A stretch of 64,000 bases of DNA from Limnobacter sp. 130 (GTDB lineage Bacteria > Pseudomonadota > Gammaproteobacteria > Burkholderiales > Burkholderiaceae_B), in the NCBI RefSeq assembly GCF_902506325.1, contig NZ_LR732331.1, positions 124,001 to 188,000 on the forward strand, in the 5' to 3' direction. Positions 26,045 to 35,689 of the stretch are shown here, in pieces. Made by a program: the position numbers and the translations under genes. The stretch's first letter is position 1, and the number at the start of each line of letters is the position of its first letter. The notes beneath the pieces are model-generated. The model saw only the letters and a list, made by a program, of their open reading frames with translations, was not told the DNA's origin and searched no databases.

Positions 26045-26709
26045 TGGACTGGTCTGCTTTCTCGCTTTCCATTCAACTTGCTTTAAGCACATTGCTGGTA
26101 TTGTTGCCCATTGGCCTGGTCTCGGGGCGCTGGCTTGCCCGCACCCAGTTCAAGGGCCGAACCTGGATTGAAGCTGCAATTTTACTGCCGCTTGTTTTGC
26201 CTCCCACTGTGATGGGGTATTACCTGTTGGTGGCGGTGGGGGGTGGTTCGCAAGTGGGGCAGTGGTTGCAAAGTACGTTTGGCATCACGCTGACTTTTAA
26301 TTTTGCCGGGCTGCTGCTGGCCTCGGTGCTGTTCAACATTCCTTTCATGTTGCAACCCATTCAACGTGCTTTTGAGTCGATTCCCCACAATTTAAATGAG
26401 GCTGCACAAGTCAGCGGTTTGGGTAGCTGGGCGATTTTTACCAAAGTGGAATTGCCATTGGCCTGGCCTGGCATTTTGTCGGCCATGGTACTGACATTTG
26501 TGCACACGCTGGGCGAGTTTGGCGTTGTGCTCATGATCGGTGGCAATATTCCTGGCGAAACCCGAACTTTGGCGATCTCCATTTACGACAGTGTGCAAAG
26601 TTTCGATTTGAAAGCAGCCAACACCATGTCGCTGGCCTTGTTGATGTTCTCATTGGTGGCGGTGGCCGCATCCCTGTTGTTGTCAAACCGAAGAAGGCGC
26701 AACAAATGA
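26041..26709 (+). CDS. modB: Molybdate ABC permease ModB
   Basis: A 222-residue inner-membrane permease with five or so hydrophobic helices and the ABC coupling segment EAAQVSGLGSWAIFTKVELPLAWPGI. The motif PLVLPPTVMGYYLL is characteristic of ModB. It overlaps both neighbours by ATGA junctions, so modA, modB and modC are translated together. Confidence 0.94.
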   Translation: MMDWSAFSLSIQLALSTLLVLLPIGLVSGRWLARTQFKGRTWIEAAILLPLVLPPTVMGYYLLVAVGGGSQVGQWLQSTFGITLTFNFAGLLLASVLFNIPFMLQPIQRAFESIPHNLNEAAQVSGLGSWAIFTKVELPLAWPGILSAMVLTFVHTLGEFGVVLMIGGNIPGETRTLAISIYDSVQSFDLKAANTMSLALLMFSLVAVAASLLLSNRRRRNK

Positions 26710-27857
26710 GCCTGCCCACAAGTCTTCACATTGAGTTTGAGCAACTCAAACCCATGCCACTGCGTGGAAGTTTTCATTGTGAGGCGGGTCAACTGCTCGC
26801 CCTGGTGGGGCCTTCGGGGGCAGGTAAGTCTTCCATTTTGCGTGTATTGGCAGGTTTGATGAAACCCGCGAAGGGGCGCATCGAAGTGGGTGGCCAAGTG
26901 TGGTTAGACACTACAAAAGGCGTGTTTCAAACACCCCAGCAACGCCGGGTTGGCTTGGTGTTTCAAAACTACGCCTTGATGCCCCACTTAAGCGCAGCTG
27001 CCAATGTGGCTTTGGCTTTGCAGCACTTGCCCAAAGGCGATCAAATTATCGAAGCAGTGCAGTGGCTTAAACGTGTGCGCCTGAGCAATGACGAAGCCAT
27101 GCGCAAGCCCGCCGAATTGTCGGGAGGGCAGCAGCAGCGAGTGGCTTTGGCCCGTGCCTTGGCCCGCGAACCGAAGTTGTTGTTGCTGGACGAGCCGTTC
27201 TCCGCAGTCGATCAAATGAACCGCGAAGGCCTTTACCGATTGCTGGCAGAACTGCGCAGCGACCTGAATATTCCGATTGTGTTGGTGACCCACGATCTGA
27301 ATGAAGCCCGCATGTTGTGCGACAAACTGGTGGTGCTTGACCATGGGCAGGTGTTGCAAGAAGGCGAGGCCTTCGATGTACACCGCAGACCTCGCAATTC
27401 TCGTGTGGCCGATTTGGTGGGTATTCAAAACCGGTTCCATGGTGCATGGCTGGGCCCTTCGGATCATCCGGGATTTGGCATGCTGCAGTGGACCAGCGCG
27501 CTGGATACGCAACAGGCCTTGCCGTCGAACAGCTTTCAGCTTCAGGTCAAAGACAAAGGAAAAATTCCGCCAGGTTTCCCCGTGAATTGGGTGGTGCATG
27601 CCGATGGCCTGGCCTTGAAACCCGCAGCTTATAATTTGCAACGCGATGGATTTGTGGTGTTGCCCGCGCATGTCGATGCCCACCGCGACTTGGGTGAACT
27701 CAGCCTGATCGATCTGACCATGGAAGTGGCGCCTTTTGAAACACTGAAAATGGCGGTGTCGGGGGCCCAGCGTTTGGGCCTGAAAAAAGGTGCACCCTGT
27801 GTGGTGGAAATGGAGTTGGGGCTAATCCATATCATGCCCAAAAAACACCGGCAGTAA
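26706..27857 (+). CDS. modC: Molybdate ABC transporter ATPase ModC
   Basis: A 383-residue ATPase. Walker A GPSGAGKSS (37-45), the signature LSGGQQQR and Walker B LLLLDEP are intact, with the switch His in VTHD. The C-terminal region after about residue 230 is a MOP-like molybdate-binding domain (LSLIDLTMEV, GAPCVVEMEL). No modE gene or clear ModE site was seen nearby. Confidence 0.93.
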   Translation: MSLPTSLHIEFEQLKPMPLRGSFHCEAGQLLALVGPSGAGKSSILRVLAGLMKPAKGRIEVGGQVWLDTTKGVFQTPQQRRVGLVFQNYALMPHLSAAANVALALQHLPKGDQIIEAVQWLKRVRLSNDEAMRKPAELSGGQQQRVALARALAREPKLLLLDEPFSAVDQMNREGLYRLLAELRSDLNIPIVLVTHDLNEARMLCDKLVVLDHGQVLQEGEAFDVHRRPRNSRVADLVGIQNRFHGAWLGPSDHPGFGMLQWTSALDTQQALPSNSFQLQVKDKGKIPPGFPVNWVVHADGLALKPAAYNLQRDGFVVLPAHVDAHRDLGELSLIDLTMEVAPFETLKMAVSGAQRLGLKKGAPCVVEMELGLIHIMPKKHRQ

Positions 27858-27977
27858 AAAGCGCAAAAGTTGTTAAGTAAAGTATCTTGATAAGTAAGTA
27901 ACTGATTTACAAAATGAATCTGAAAGTGTTGGCTTGAAGTATGAAGGTTTGGAGACAATTCAAACTTACAAGAAAAC

Positions 27978-30563
27978 ATGAGCAAAACACTTCACACTGC
28001 GCTGGCGTTCAGCACGCTTGCGCTTTTGGCTGGTTGCCTGGGCGGCAATGATTCCAGCACTGTGGCCGGGGGCGACAGCCCCACCGTGACCAATCCCAAC
28101 GAAGAAACACCCGTGGACCTGAAGCCCGGTGATGGCATTCGGGTTTTATCCAACCGCGCTGATTTGATCAGCGACGGCAATGCCCTGGTTGAAATTACTG
28201 CAGAAGACCCCGCCAACCTGCAAGTGGTGCGCGTAATGTTGGGCACGGTTGATGTGAGCGATCAGTTTGCCTTGCGTGAAAATGGCCGTTACATGGGCCG
28301 CATTCAAGGCTTGACCTTGGGTGAAAACCGCATCATGGCGGTGTTGAAAAACACAGGCCGCATTGTTGCCACCATCATCAATCACCCCAACGGTGGCCCT
28401 GTGTTTTCCGGGCCGCAAGTGCAGCCCTGGACCTGTACCAACGAAGGCGCAGTGGATGCCCAATGCAACCAGCCTGCCGTGTTCAGTTTTTCTTATTTGC
28501 CTGCCAACAAGTTGCAGCATTTTCTGAGCAATTCCAATTTTCAGGAACAGGAATTTGCCCCCACTTTCCTGCCTTACGACCCGGCGAACCCACCACCCGC
28601 CAGCGAAATTGCAATGACCACGACCGACAACGGCGTGACCGTGCCTTTCATCATTCGCACCGAGCGTGGTGTGCAAAATCGCGATCGGTATCAAATTCGC
28701 ACGCTGTTTAATCCGGCAGAAGATTGGCAACCCTGGAAGCCGCAGCCCCAATGGAACGGCAAGGTGTTGGTTCATCACGGTGGCAATGTGGGCGTGAGCT
28801 ATGCGCCCGGCAATCCTCCCAATGGCGACATTTCCGGCACAGCCCCGGACGGCGCTGAATTCTTGCTGGGTGACAGCATCACCGTGGCCTTGGGCCGGGG
28901 TTTTATTGCCACCTCCACAGCCATGGCCAATTTGGGTCACAACGTGAATTTGGTGACTGCTGCAGAATCACTGATGATGGTGAAAGAACGCATTGTTGAG
29001 CAGTACGGCGAAATCCGCTACACCATGGGCACAGGTTGTTCGGGTGGGGCCATTGCGCAGCAGCACATTGCCAATGCCTACCCCGGAATTTATCAGGGCA
29101 TTATCGTGCAATGTTCGTATCCCGATGTATGGACTACCGCAAGCCAGTTTGCAGATTACAACCTGTTGAATTCCTATTTTGGCAACCGTTACCAAGGCGT
29201 GAACGAGGCGGAAAACGCCAATCAGTTCCCGAATTTCAACCAAAACTTTTTGCCCTATGTGCAGTGGAGCGCTGTCTACGGGCACTTGCCGGTCAACCCT
29301 GTGTTGTCTGACAACGCCTTTTTCCCCAAGGCCTATCCTTATGCCCAGAATTGCCGCGGCTTGAATGGCGCAGCCACGCCTTATGACCCCGTGAACAACC
29401 CGGGTGGTTTGCGTTGCGGCTTGATCGATTACATGAGCACCCAGTTCGGCTTTAGAACGCCCGATGTGTGGAGCGCCAACGAGAAAAAAATTGGTCGTGG
29501 GTTCGGCGGCATACCGCTGGACAATGTGGGCGTGCAGTATGGCCTGGGCGCCTTGAAGCAGGGCACCATCACGGCCAATCAATTTCTGGATTTGAACCGC
29601 AACATCGGTGGTTTCGATGTGGACATTCAACGTGTGGCCAAGCGCACCGTGGCCGACCCACTGGCTTTGACCAATTCGTACAAAACCGGTGCAGTGAATA
29701 CGGCTGAACATTTGAGCAATATTCCGATTATCGACTTGCGCGGCCCCGACCCCGGCATTGCCCACGATGCATTTCACAGCTGGCAAATGCGTGCACGCTT
29801 GAACGCCACCCAAGGGCATTTTGACAACCATGTGATCTGGTTCGGTCAATTGGTATTGGCGGGCGATTCCACTTACAGCACAGAAGCCTTGCTGGTGATG
29901 GACCGCTGGCTAAGCCAGATTGAAGCCGATGGCAGCACCAAACCCTTGCCGGAAAAAGTGGTGGCCAACAAGCCCCGTGCTGCGCGAGACAAATGTTTAT
30001 CGGCCCAAAGCATTTATGCCGAAGACGGGCCGTTTGTGCCAATGAGTGGCAACCTGTTCTTCCCCGATCCGATTTTGCCCATGGCCAATTCCAGCAGCAT
30101 TCCAAAGCCACCACCCGAGGCGGGTCAAATTTTTGACCAGCTGAGCAATCAGGTGTGCGGTCTGGATTTCTCGGCGGTGGATTCCACTGGCATGTCGGCT
30201 CAACTGACCGGCCCGATTGCCGAGCTGCAACACGTGCTGGTGCAAACGCGTTTCGGTACACCTCGCACCGTGGCTGGCGACGACATTCGCACCCTGGCCA
30301 ACAAATGCGTGTTGAAACCAGTTGATGCAGCAGACTACGCAGGTGTGGTGCCGATGGCCGATACAGCTGCTTTTGTGGCGCAGGTGAAAGAAATTTTCCC
30401 GCAAGGTGTGTGCGATTACACCTTGCCGGGTGTGGGTACACAGCCCACACAGACCTGGCTGCGTTACGGCACTGCCACTGAGAAGATCATTGGTGGCGTA
30501 CCTTTGCCCGCCAAACCTGCCAACTCAAGGCAGGGTTGGGCGTCTGCTGCGTTTCGAAATTAA
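27978..30563 (+). CDS. DUF6351 lipoprotein, hydrolase-like
   Basis: An 861-residue lipoprotein (lipobox LAGC, Cys20) matching the DUF6351 description: an N-terminal immunoglobulin-like part (about 50-150) and a large alpha/beta-hydrolase-like domain with the elbow GTGCSGGA near residue 355 in a conserved region YTMGTGCSGGAIAQQ. Long cell-surface proteins of this type occur in betaproteobacteria and actinobacteria and are of unknown substrate; esterase or depolymerase activity is plausible. It stands alone, with 120 bases of promoter region before it. Confidence 0.7.
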   Translation: MSKTLHTALAFSTLALLAGCLGGNDSSTVAGGDSPTVTNPNEETPVDLKPGDGIRVLSNRADLISDGNALVEITAEDPANLQVVRVMLGTVDVSDQFALRENGRYMGRIQGLTLGENRIMAVLKNTGRIVATIINHPNGGPVFSGPQVQPWTCTNEGAVDAQCNQPAVFSFSYLPANKLQHFLSNSNFQEQEFAPTFLPYDPANPPPASEIAMTTTDNGVTVPFIIRTERGVQNRDRYQIRTLFNPAEDWQPWKPQPQWNGKVLVHHGGNVGVSYAPGNPPNGDISGTAPDGAEFLLGDSITVALGRGFIATSTAMANLGHNVNLVTAAESLMMVKERIVEQYGEIRYTMGTGCSGGAIAQQHIANAYPGIYQGIIVQCSYPDVWTTASQFADYNLLNSYFGNRYQGVNEAENANQFPNFNQNFLPYVQWSAVYGHLPVNPVLSDNAFFPKAYPYAQNCRGLNGAATPYDPVNNPGGLRCGLIDYMSTQFGFRTPDVWSANEKKIGRGFGGIPLDNVGVQYGLGALKQGTITANQFLDLNRNIGGFDVDIQRVAKRTVADPLALTNSYKTGAVNTAEHLSNIPIIDLRGPDPGIAHDAFHSWQMRARLNATQGHFDNHVIWFGQLVLAGDSTYSTEALLVMDRWLSQIEADGSTKPLPEKVVANKPRAARDKCLSAQSIYAEDGPFVPMSGNLFFPDPILPMANSSSIPKPPPEAGQIFDQLSNQVCGLDFSAVDSTGMSAQLTGPIAELQHVLVQTRFGTPRTVAGDDIRTLANKCVLKPVDAADYAGVVPMADTAAFVAQVKEIFPQGVCDYTLPGVGTQPTQTWLRYGTATEKIIGGVPLPAKPANSRQGWASAAFRN

Positions 30564-30618
30564 CAGTCTTTAATTGTTAATTAATTTAAAAACATTAATT
30601 TATCAATTCAGAGAGAAG

Positions 30619-30649
30619 AGGGGACTTTACCGCTGTAATGTCCCCTTGT
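30619..30649 (+). terminator. Possible terminator-like hairpin after the DUF6351 gene
   Basis: aggggac pairs with gtcccct, with an extended tta/taa inner stem. The following bases are only partly T-rich (ttgttcc), so efficiency is uncertain. Confidence 0.4.
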
Positions 30650-30705
30650 TCCCGCCGGGATGTTGGCACACTGGGCAGTAATCAATACATTGAAACTGCT
30701 CCATC

Positions 30706-32274
30706 TTGAACTTCGAACAGATCACCCCTGACTTACTGGAGCACAGCCCTGTTGGTTTGATGCAGATCGATCACCACGGGAAGATCCTTTCTCTGAATGC
30801 TTTCTGTGCAGACCTGTTTGGCTACACCGTACGCGAACTGCACAACAAAAATTTCGAGTTGCTGCTGCCTGCCCATTTGCGTGCCGGCCATGCTGTCCTG
30901 TTTAAAGGTTTTCTGCAGTCTTCCCAGGGCCGAATGATGGGCCAGGGTACCGGGCAAAAATACTTCCCGGCCTGTCGCAAATCAGGTGAAGAAATCATGG
31001 TTCAGATCGGCTTGAATGTGAACCGCGAGGGTGCCTGGCCCTTGGTTACTTTGGCCATTGCCGATGTCACTGAAAAAGCCAGGCTTCTTGCCGAATTGAA
31101 GCACGGCAACGAGCGTTTAAGGCACAAAACAAAAGAGTTGATGCAGGTGATTCGGCAGCAAAATCACTTTTTGAACGTGGTCAGCCATGAACTGCGTACC
31201 CCACTGAACAATTCTCTCGAAATGCTGAACCAGCTTTCCGCAACGCAACTGGATGAAGACCAGGCTGAGCTTTTTCAAGACCTCGACAAAGCCAATATTG
31301 ACGTAACCCGCAGCGTGCGAATGTTGATGGATTATGCCGACAGCATGTTGGGCGATCTTCAACTGGACGAAGAAGAATTCGATTTAAGAGCCTTGTGGAT
31401 TGATCGTTTGCGTTTGGTGCAGCGCGCTCACCCGGGTCAAATTCATCTGCTGCAAAGTGCAGAACAATTTGAATTTGATCCCATTGTGTTGGGCGACAAG
31501 GTCAGGATCGGGCGGATGATGCATGGCCTGATCGACAATGCCATGAAGTTTTCAGATGCCAACCAGATTCGGGTCGAAATTTCGTTTCATGCCCAGCCTG
31601 AGCCAGAATTCCATTTTCAGGTCAGCGACAACGGCATTGGCATGGCTGCCGGGCTGATTGATTCGTTAGGAACTCCGTTTGCAAACCAATCGGAACGTCG
31701 CATGCGCGGTGGTGGTGGCATGGGGGTCGGTTTTTACCTCACGCACAAGTATCTCGAGATGATGAACGGTCAGTTCCAGATACAAAGTGAACTGGGCAAA
31801 GGCACGTGTGCCGGTTTTCAGATTCCGGTCAAGCTGGTGGGGCGGGCCACTGCCCAGTCTATTTCCACGCAGAATCCTGAAAGCGAATTGCCTTTGAACA
31901 ATTTGACGTTGCTCTTGGTTGAAGACGATCCCGTCGTTGCCAAAATCAATGCAATTCGTTTGCGCAAACTGGGTGCCCAAGTGGTAGTGGCGGGCAATGG
32001 CCAAGTGGCTGTGGACATGCTTCAGGACAAAAGTGTCAATGTGGCGGCCATTTTAATGGACCTGCACATGCCTGTGATGGACGGTTTCAGTGCCACACGC
32101 CACATTCGTGACATGGTTGAATATGTGAAAACCCCAATAGTTGCTGTCACCGCAGGCTCGCGTTTGGCTGAATATGCCCGTGCCATGGCGGCAGGAATCG
32201 ACGCCTTTTATTCCAAGCCTTTTGAGCCCAATGTGCTGGTGCAGTACTTTAAGGCGCGTGGTGTCATTCGCTAG
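30706..32274 (+). CDS. PAS-containing hybrid histidine kinase
   Basis: A 522-residue cytoplasmic sensor without transmembrane segments. Order: PAS domain (about 10-125), HisKA with phospho-His161 in VVSHELRTPLNN, HATPase (N box LIDNAMKFS, G boxes DNGIGMA and GGGMGVGFYL), and a C-terminal receiver (about 400-520) with phospho-Asp452 in MDLHMPVMDG. The start is TTG 30706; no better ATG precedes it. No response regulator gene is adjacent, so the output partner is elsewhere. It lies 43 bases upstream of hexR but that gene has its own operator. Confidence 0.9.
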   Translation: MNFEQITPDLLEHSPVGLMQIDHHGKILSLNAFCADLFGYTVRELHNKNFELLLPAHLRAGHAVLFKGFLQSSQGRMMGQGTGQKYFPACRKSGEEIMVQIGLNVNREGAWPLVTLAIADVTEKARLLAELKHGNERLRHKTKELMQVIRQQNHFLNVVSHELRTPLNNSLEMLNQLSATQLDEDQAELFQDLDKANIDVTRSVRMLMDYADSMLGDLQLDEEEFDLRALWIDRLRLVQRAHPGQIHLLQSAEQFEFDPIVLGDKVRIGRMMHGLIDNAMKFSDANQIRVEISFHAQPEPEFHFQVSDNGIGMAAGLIDSLGTPFANQSERRMRGGGGMGVGFYLTHKYLEMMNGQFQIQSELGKGTCAGFQIPVKLVGRATAQSISTQNPESELPLNNLTLLLVEDDPVVAKINAIRLRKLGAQVVVAGNGQVAVDMLQDKSVNVAAILMDLHMPVMDGFSATRHIRDMVEYVKTPIVAVTAGSRLAEYARAMAAGIDAFYSKPFEPNVLVQYFKARGVIR

Positions 32275-32279
32275 TACAA

Positions 32280-32294
32280 TGTAATTTTATTACC
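32280..32294. promoter_or_regulatory. HexR operator
   Basis: tgtaattttattacc matches the HexR consensus TGTAATnnnATTACA at all but the last base. It lies 24 bases before the hexR start, which fits autoregulation. A cgggt-tttt-acccg hairpin follows at once. Confidence 0.75.
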
Positions 32295-32317
32295 TCGGGT
32301 TTTTACCCGCTGAGTGA

Positions 32318-33172
32318 ATGAATTTACTCGATCGAATCCGCATGGCGCTGGATCAGTTTTCCGGCGCCGAGCAAGCTGTGGCTACGCTGGTTTTGAAAGA
32401 CCCCAGTGGTTTTCAGAAAATGCCGGTTACCGAGTTGGCCAAACGTGCAGGGGTGAGCAGCCCCTCCGTGGTGCGGTTTTGTAGAACGCTTGGTTATGAG
32501 GGTTTGAGCGACTTCAAACTGAAACTTGCTGCCAGCATGACCGAGGGCGTGCCCTTTGTTCATCAATCGGTGCAGGTCAGTGACACCCCTGAAATTCTGA
32601 TTCAGAAAGTACTCGACAACGCAATTCACACACTGCGTACGTTTCGCAATACCGTACCCACAGCGCCCATTGCCAAAGCCACTCAGCTGCTTGCAAAAAC
32701 CATCGCCAAAAAGGGTCGGCTGATTTTCTACGGCGTGGGCAATTCAGGGTTTGTGGCATTGGATGCCGAGCACAAGTTTTTTCGAATGGGCTGCACCGCG
32801 CATGCCTACTCCGATGGGCATTTGCAGATCATGGCAGCATCCATGTTGAACAAGGGCGATTGCCTCATCATCATTTCAAATTCGGGTCGCAGTCAGGACT
32901 TGCTGGACGCCACCCAAATTGCACGCGCAGCCGGTGCAAATACCATTGCGATTACAGCCTCGGGTTCACCCCTGGCCGATGCGGTGCAGGTTCATATACC
33001 CGCAGATCACGGTGAGTACTACGAACAGTACAGCCCCATGGTGTCGCGCCTGCTGCATTTGTGTATTGTGGATATTCTGGCCACGCAGGTGGCTATTCAA
33101 TTGGGCGATTCAGTTCAGAAAAACATGGCGCGATTGAAAAAAAACCTGATCGAAAGTCGTTATGCCAAGTGA
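32318..33172 (+). CDS. hexR: HexR, RpiR-family regulator of sugar catabolism
   Basis: A 284-residue protein: N-terminal RpiR helix-turn-helix (MPVTELAKRAGVSSPSVVRF, about 35-54) and C-terminal SIS domain (GVGNSGFVALD, IIISNSGRSQDLLD). The opening NLLDRIRMALDQFSGAEQ is typical of HexR, which senses keto-deoxy-phosphogluconate and controls Entner-Doudoroff genes. A matching operator precedes it. The opposite strand carries pgi and an SMP-30 lactonase-like gene, in keeping with sugar-acid metabolism; their 3' ends overlap by 13 bases. Confidence 0.9.
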   Translation: MNLLDRIRMALDQFSGAEQAVATLVLKDPSGFQKMPVTELAKRAGVSSPSVVRFCRTLGYEGLSDFKLKLAASMTEGVPFVHQSVQVSDTPEILIQKVLDNAIHTLRTFRNTVPTAPIAKATQLLAKTIAKKGRLIFYGVGNSGFVALDAEHKFFRMGCTAHAYSDGHLQIMAASMLNKGDCLIIISNSGRSQDLLDATQIARAAGANTIAITASGSPLADAVQVHIPADHGEYYEQYSPMVSRLLHLCIVDILATQVAIQLGDSVQKNMARLKKNLIESRYAK

Positions 33173-34047
33173 GTGGCGTCGGCAAAATTTTCGTGTAAAG
33201 CTTTAAAGCCGGTTTCGCAGGCAACAAGGCTGATGTTTTCGAAACCTGGCGCGTTGGGGAATTTCTCGTCGGCCTGTGCCGAGCACACCAACAGCACATT
33301 GCCCTGTTCGCCGCCAAAACACGGCATGGTGGGTTTGGCCAGTGGCAATTCAACGCTTTCAATAAATTCACCGCGCTCACTGAATCGGTCTAGTCGGTAG
33401 CCTTCCAGAATTGCAACCCAATAGCTGCCATCGGCAGAAAAGCAGGCACCATCTGGCCGTGCTGTGCCCTCAGAATATTGTTTGATCAATTGTTGATTGC
33501 TTAACTCACCTGTCTCGACCGTGTAGTCAAATCGCCAAATGCATTTGTGCCGGGTGTCGCTTAGAAAAACCGAGTCCCCCTTGGGTGAAAATGCAAGGCC
33601 ATTGCCCACAATCAAATCAGCAATTTTCAGTTCTGCCTTTCCTGACTCAATGCAATACAGGGCAGCGGTCGCAGGGCTGCGTGCATCGACAAGGGTGGAA
33701 ATCCAGATCCTGCCAACTGTGTCAGCCCGGCCATCGTTGAAGCGGTGTTTGCCCGAATCAAATGGTGCGTTCAGCTGATGTGTGCAGGTATCGCCTTCGA
33801 TCAACCAGCCACCCTGCCTGCCCAGTGCCACCCAGGTGTCTGCTTTTGCAGTGGGCAGCACACAGCCCATTTCATCGGGAAGTTGCAAGGTGTGCAAGTT
33901 CTGTGGCTTGGGCTTGAAAATATCGTGTTGGTTTAATCGGTACAGCACGCGTTGATTGATGTCCACCCAAGCCCAGCCGCCATGCGCGTAGCGGGGGCTC
34001 TCAGCCAGGCTGCACGCAGGCAATGGCAGGGCTTGCCAAGGCATCAT
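33160..34047 (-). CDS. SMP-30/gluconolactonase-like protein
   Basis: A 295-residue six-bladed propeller of the SMP-30/regucalcin family. Metal-site motifs visible are the initial Glu in LAESPRY, the NDGRAD stretch (about 103-108), GNGLAFSP and the Asp in ARPDGACFS. Family members hydrolyse sugar lactones such as gluconolactone. The start overlaps the pgi stop in an ATGA junction, so the two are co-translated; together they fit glucose-6-phosphate and gluconate metabolism. Confidence 0.87.
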   Translation of the reverse strand: MMPWQALPLPACSLAESPRYAHGGWAWVDINQRVLYRLNQHDIFKPKPQNLHTLQLPDEMGCVLPTAKADTWVALGRQGGWLIEGDTCTHQLNAPFDSGKHRFNDGRADTVGRIWISTLVDARSPATAALYCIESGKAELKIADLIVGNGLAFSPKGDSVFLSDTRHKCIWRFDYTVETGELSNQQLIKQYSEGTARPDGACFSADGSYWVAILEGYRLDRFSERGEFIESVELPLAKPTMPCFGGEQGNVLLVCSAQADEKFPNAPGFENISLVACETGFKALHENFADATHLA

Positions 34048-35591
34048 TGCGCAGCGTTTTTCAGAAAGTGGTTAATCAAGTGCGCTGTCACCGGGTTTTC
34101 TGCAGGGGCATGGCCAGGCGGCACACTGTGCTCCAGTTGCTCGGCAATGCCTTTGCCCAGCTCAACACCCCATTGATCGAAGGGGTTGATGTTTTGCATG
34201 GCGGCCAAGGCAGCGGTGCGGTGTTCCCACAGGCACAACAGTGCGCCGAGTGAGTAGGGTGTGAGTGAGTCGAGAAACATCATTTGAACCGGTCGGTGCC
34301 CGGGGCAAGATTTGTAATTGCTGGCCGGGTTGCCTAGTTCAGCGGGTGAGTTCAAGCGACCCACTGAGAAGGCTTCCGACTGTGCCAAAGCGTGAGAAAG
34401 CAAGACCTGGTGCGATCGCACTTCATCGTGGTCGGGTTGAACCACGGCAATCAATTCAACCGAACTCGCAATGCGGCTTTGATGAAGCATTTGAAAAAAT
34501 GCATGCTGACCGTTGGTGCCCACATCGCCCCACAAAATGGGGCAGGAGGGCCTGTCAAGTAACTCGCCTTTGTTGTTCACGCCTTTGCCCAGCGATTCCA
34601 TCCACAGTTGTTGTAGGTAGGGTACCAGCTGGCCCAAGCGAGAATCATAGGGGCTCAACATCAGCGAGGCCACGCCTTGCTCCAGGTTGTACAGGTCGCT
34701 CAGGGCCAGCAGGGTTGGAATACACTGGCTTGCTTTGCTTTCCAGTACATGCCCATCCATCAGGGCAGCGCCTTCCAGCAGTTCATTGAATACCAGGTTG
34801 CCATGCACCATGCGCACACCAATCGACACAGGGCCCCACAGTGAATAGCGCCCACCCACTGTTTCACTGAATTCAAATACGCGATCGGCGGCCACCCCCA
34901 CTTCAATGGCCTTGTTCGGTTTGCAGGTGGCAGCGACCAATGCCTTGGCGCGGTAAGCAGGGCCAGCCGCATCCAGCCATTTGAAAATGTGCTGGGCATT
35001 GTGCAGGGTTTCGCGGGTTGAAAAGGATTTGCTGGCGATGATCACCAGCGTGGTTTTCGGATTGAGTGCTGCCAGTGCAGCTTTCATTTCATGAAAATCC
35101 ACGTTCGCTGCAAAGCGGATTTTCAATGCAGGCGGCTCGCCCAAATCCAGTTTGCTGAACACGTCGTTGAGCAAGCGAGGACCCAGGTCGGAGCCACCAA
35201 TGCCCAAATGCAACACGCTGTCATAAGGTACACCGTCCGGTGTGGTGTAGCGCCCGGATCGAACCTGATCAACGAAGGCTTCCATGTGCTGCTGCACCTG
35301 TTTGGTCAAGGCCAATTCATCGCGCCCATTGACCACCAAAGACACCGGAGAATGGTAGGCCTGTGCATTGCATGCTGCGCGCAGGGCCCAATGACCCGCT
35401 GGCCGGTTTTCCGTGCAATTGACCACTTCACCGCTGAACATGTGGTGAATGAATGTAGACAATTGTTGGTGAGCCTTTGTTTTTTCAAAGTTCAATACTT
35501 CGCTGGCGCTGTAAAGCTGCCTGTCAAGATTGATATGAATGGGACCAACACTTCGGGATAGGAAACCGGGATTCAAGGCTGATGTGTTCAT
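34044..35591 (-). CDS. pgi: Glucose-6-phosphate isomerase
   Basis: Interconverts glucose-6-phosphate and fructose-6-phosphate. The 515-residue enzyme has the PGI signatures HLGIGGSDLGPRLL, SKSFSTRETL, ETVGGRYSLWGPVSIG and GTNGQHAFFQMLHQ, plus the catalytic-Lys segment near the C-terminus. The start ATG 35591 is used because a terminator stem at 35606-35638 separates it from the exb genes; a TTG at 35657 would run through that stem. No clear promoter or ribosome-binding site is visible in the short gap, so read-through may supply some expression. Confidence 0.93.
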   Translation of the reverse strand: MNTSALNPGFLSRSVGPIHINLDRQLYSASEVLNFEKTKAHQQLSTFIHHMFSGEVVNCTENRPAGHWALRAACNAQAYHSPVSLVVNGRDELALTKQVQQHMEAFVDQVRSGRYTTPDGVPYDSVLHLGIGGSDLGPRLLNDVFSKLDLGEPPALKIRFAANVDFHEMKAALAALNPKTTLVIIASKSFSTRETLHNAQHIFKWLDAAGPAYRAKALVAATCKPNKAIEVGVAADRVFEFSETVGGRYSLWGPVSIGVRMVHGNLVFNELLEGAALMDGHVLESKASQCIPTLLALSDLYNLEQGVASLMLSPYDSRLGQLVPYLQQLWMESLGKGVNNKGELLDRPSCPILWGDVGTNGQHAFFQMLHQSRIASSVELIAVVQPDHDEVRSHQVLLSHALAQSEAFSVGRLNSPAELGNPASNYKSCPGHRPVQMMFLDSLTPYSLGALLCLWEHRTAALAAMQNINPFDQWGVELGKGIAEQLEHSVPPGHAPAENPVTAHLINHFLKNAAQ

Positions 35592-35605
35592 GAATAAGGC
35601 ATCAA

Positions 35606-35638
35606 TAAAAAAAGGCGCTAAAGACAAGCTTTGGCGCC
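35606..35638 (-). terminator. Intrinsic terminator of tonB-exbB-exbD
   Basis: On the minus strand ggcgccaaag pairs with ctttagcgcc (one G-T pair) and is followed by TTTTTTT. It lies 50 bases after the exbD stop and 15 bases before pgi. Confidence 0.87.
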
Positions 35639-35689
35639 CAGTTTCGCACGACTTCAAGACAGAGTGTTTAATCTATCTGAAAATTTAGA

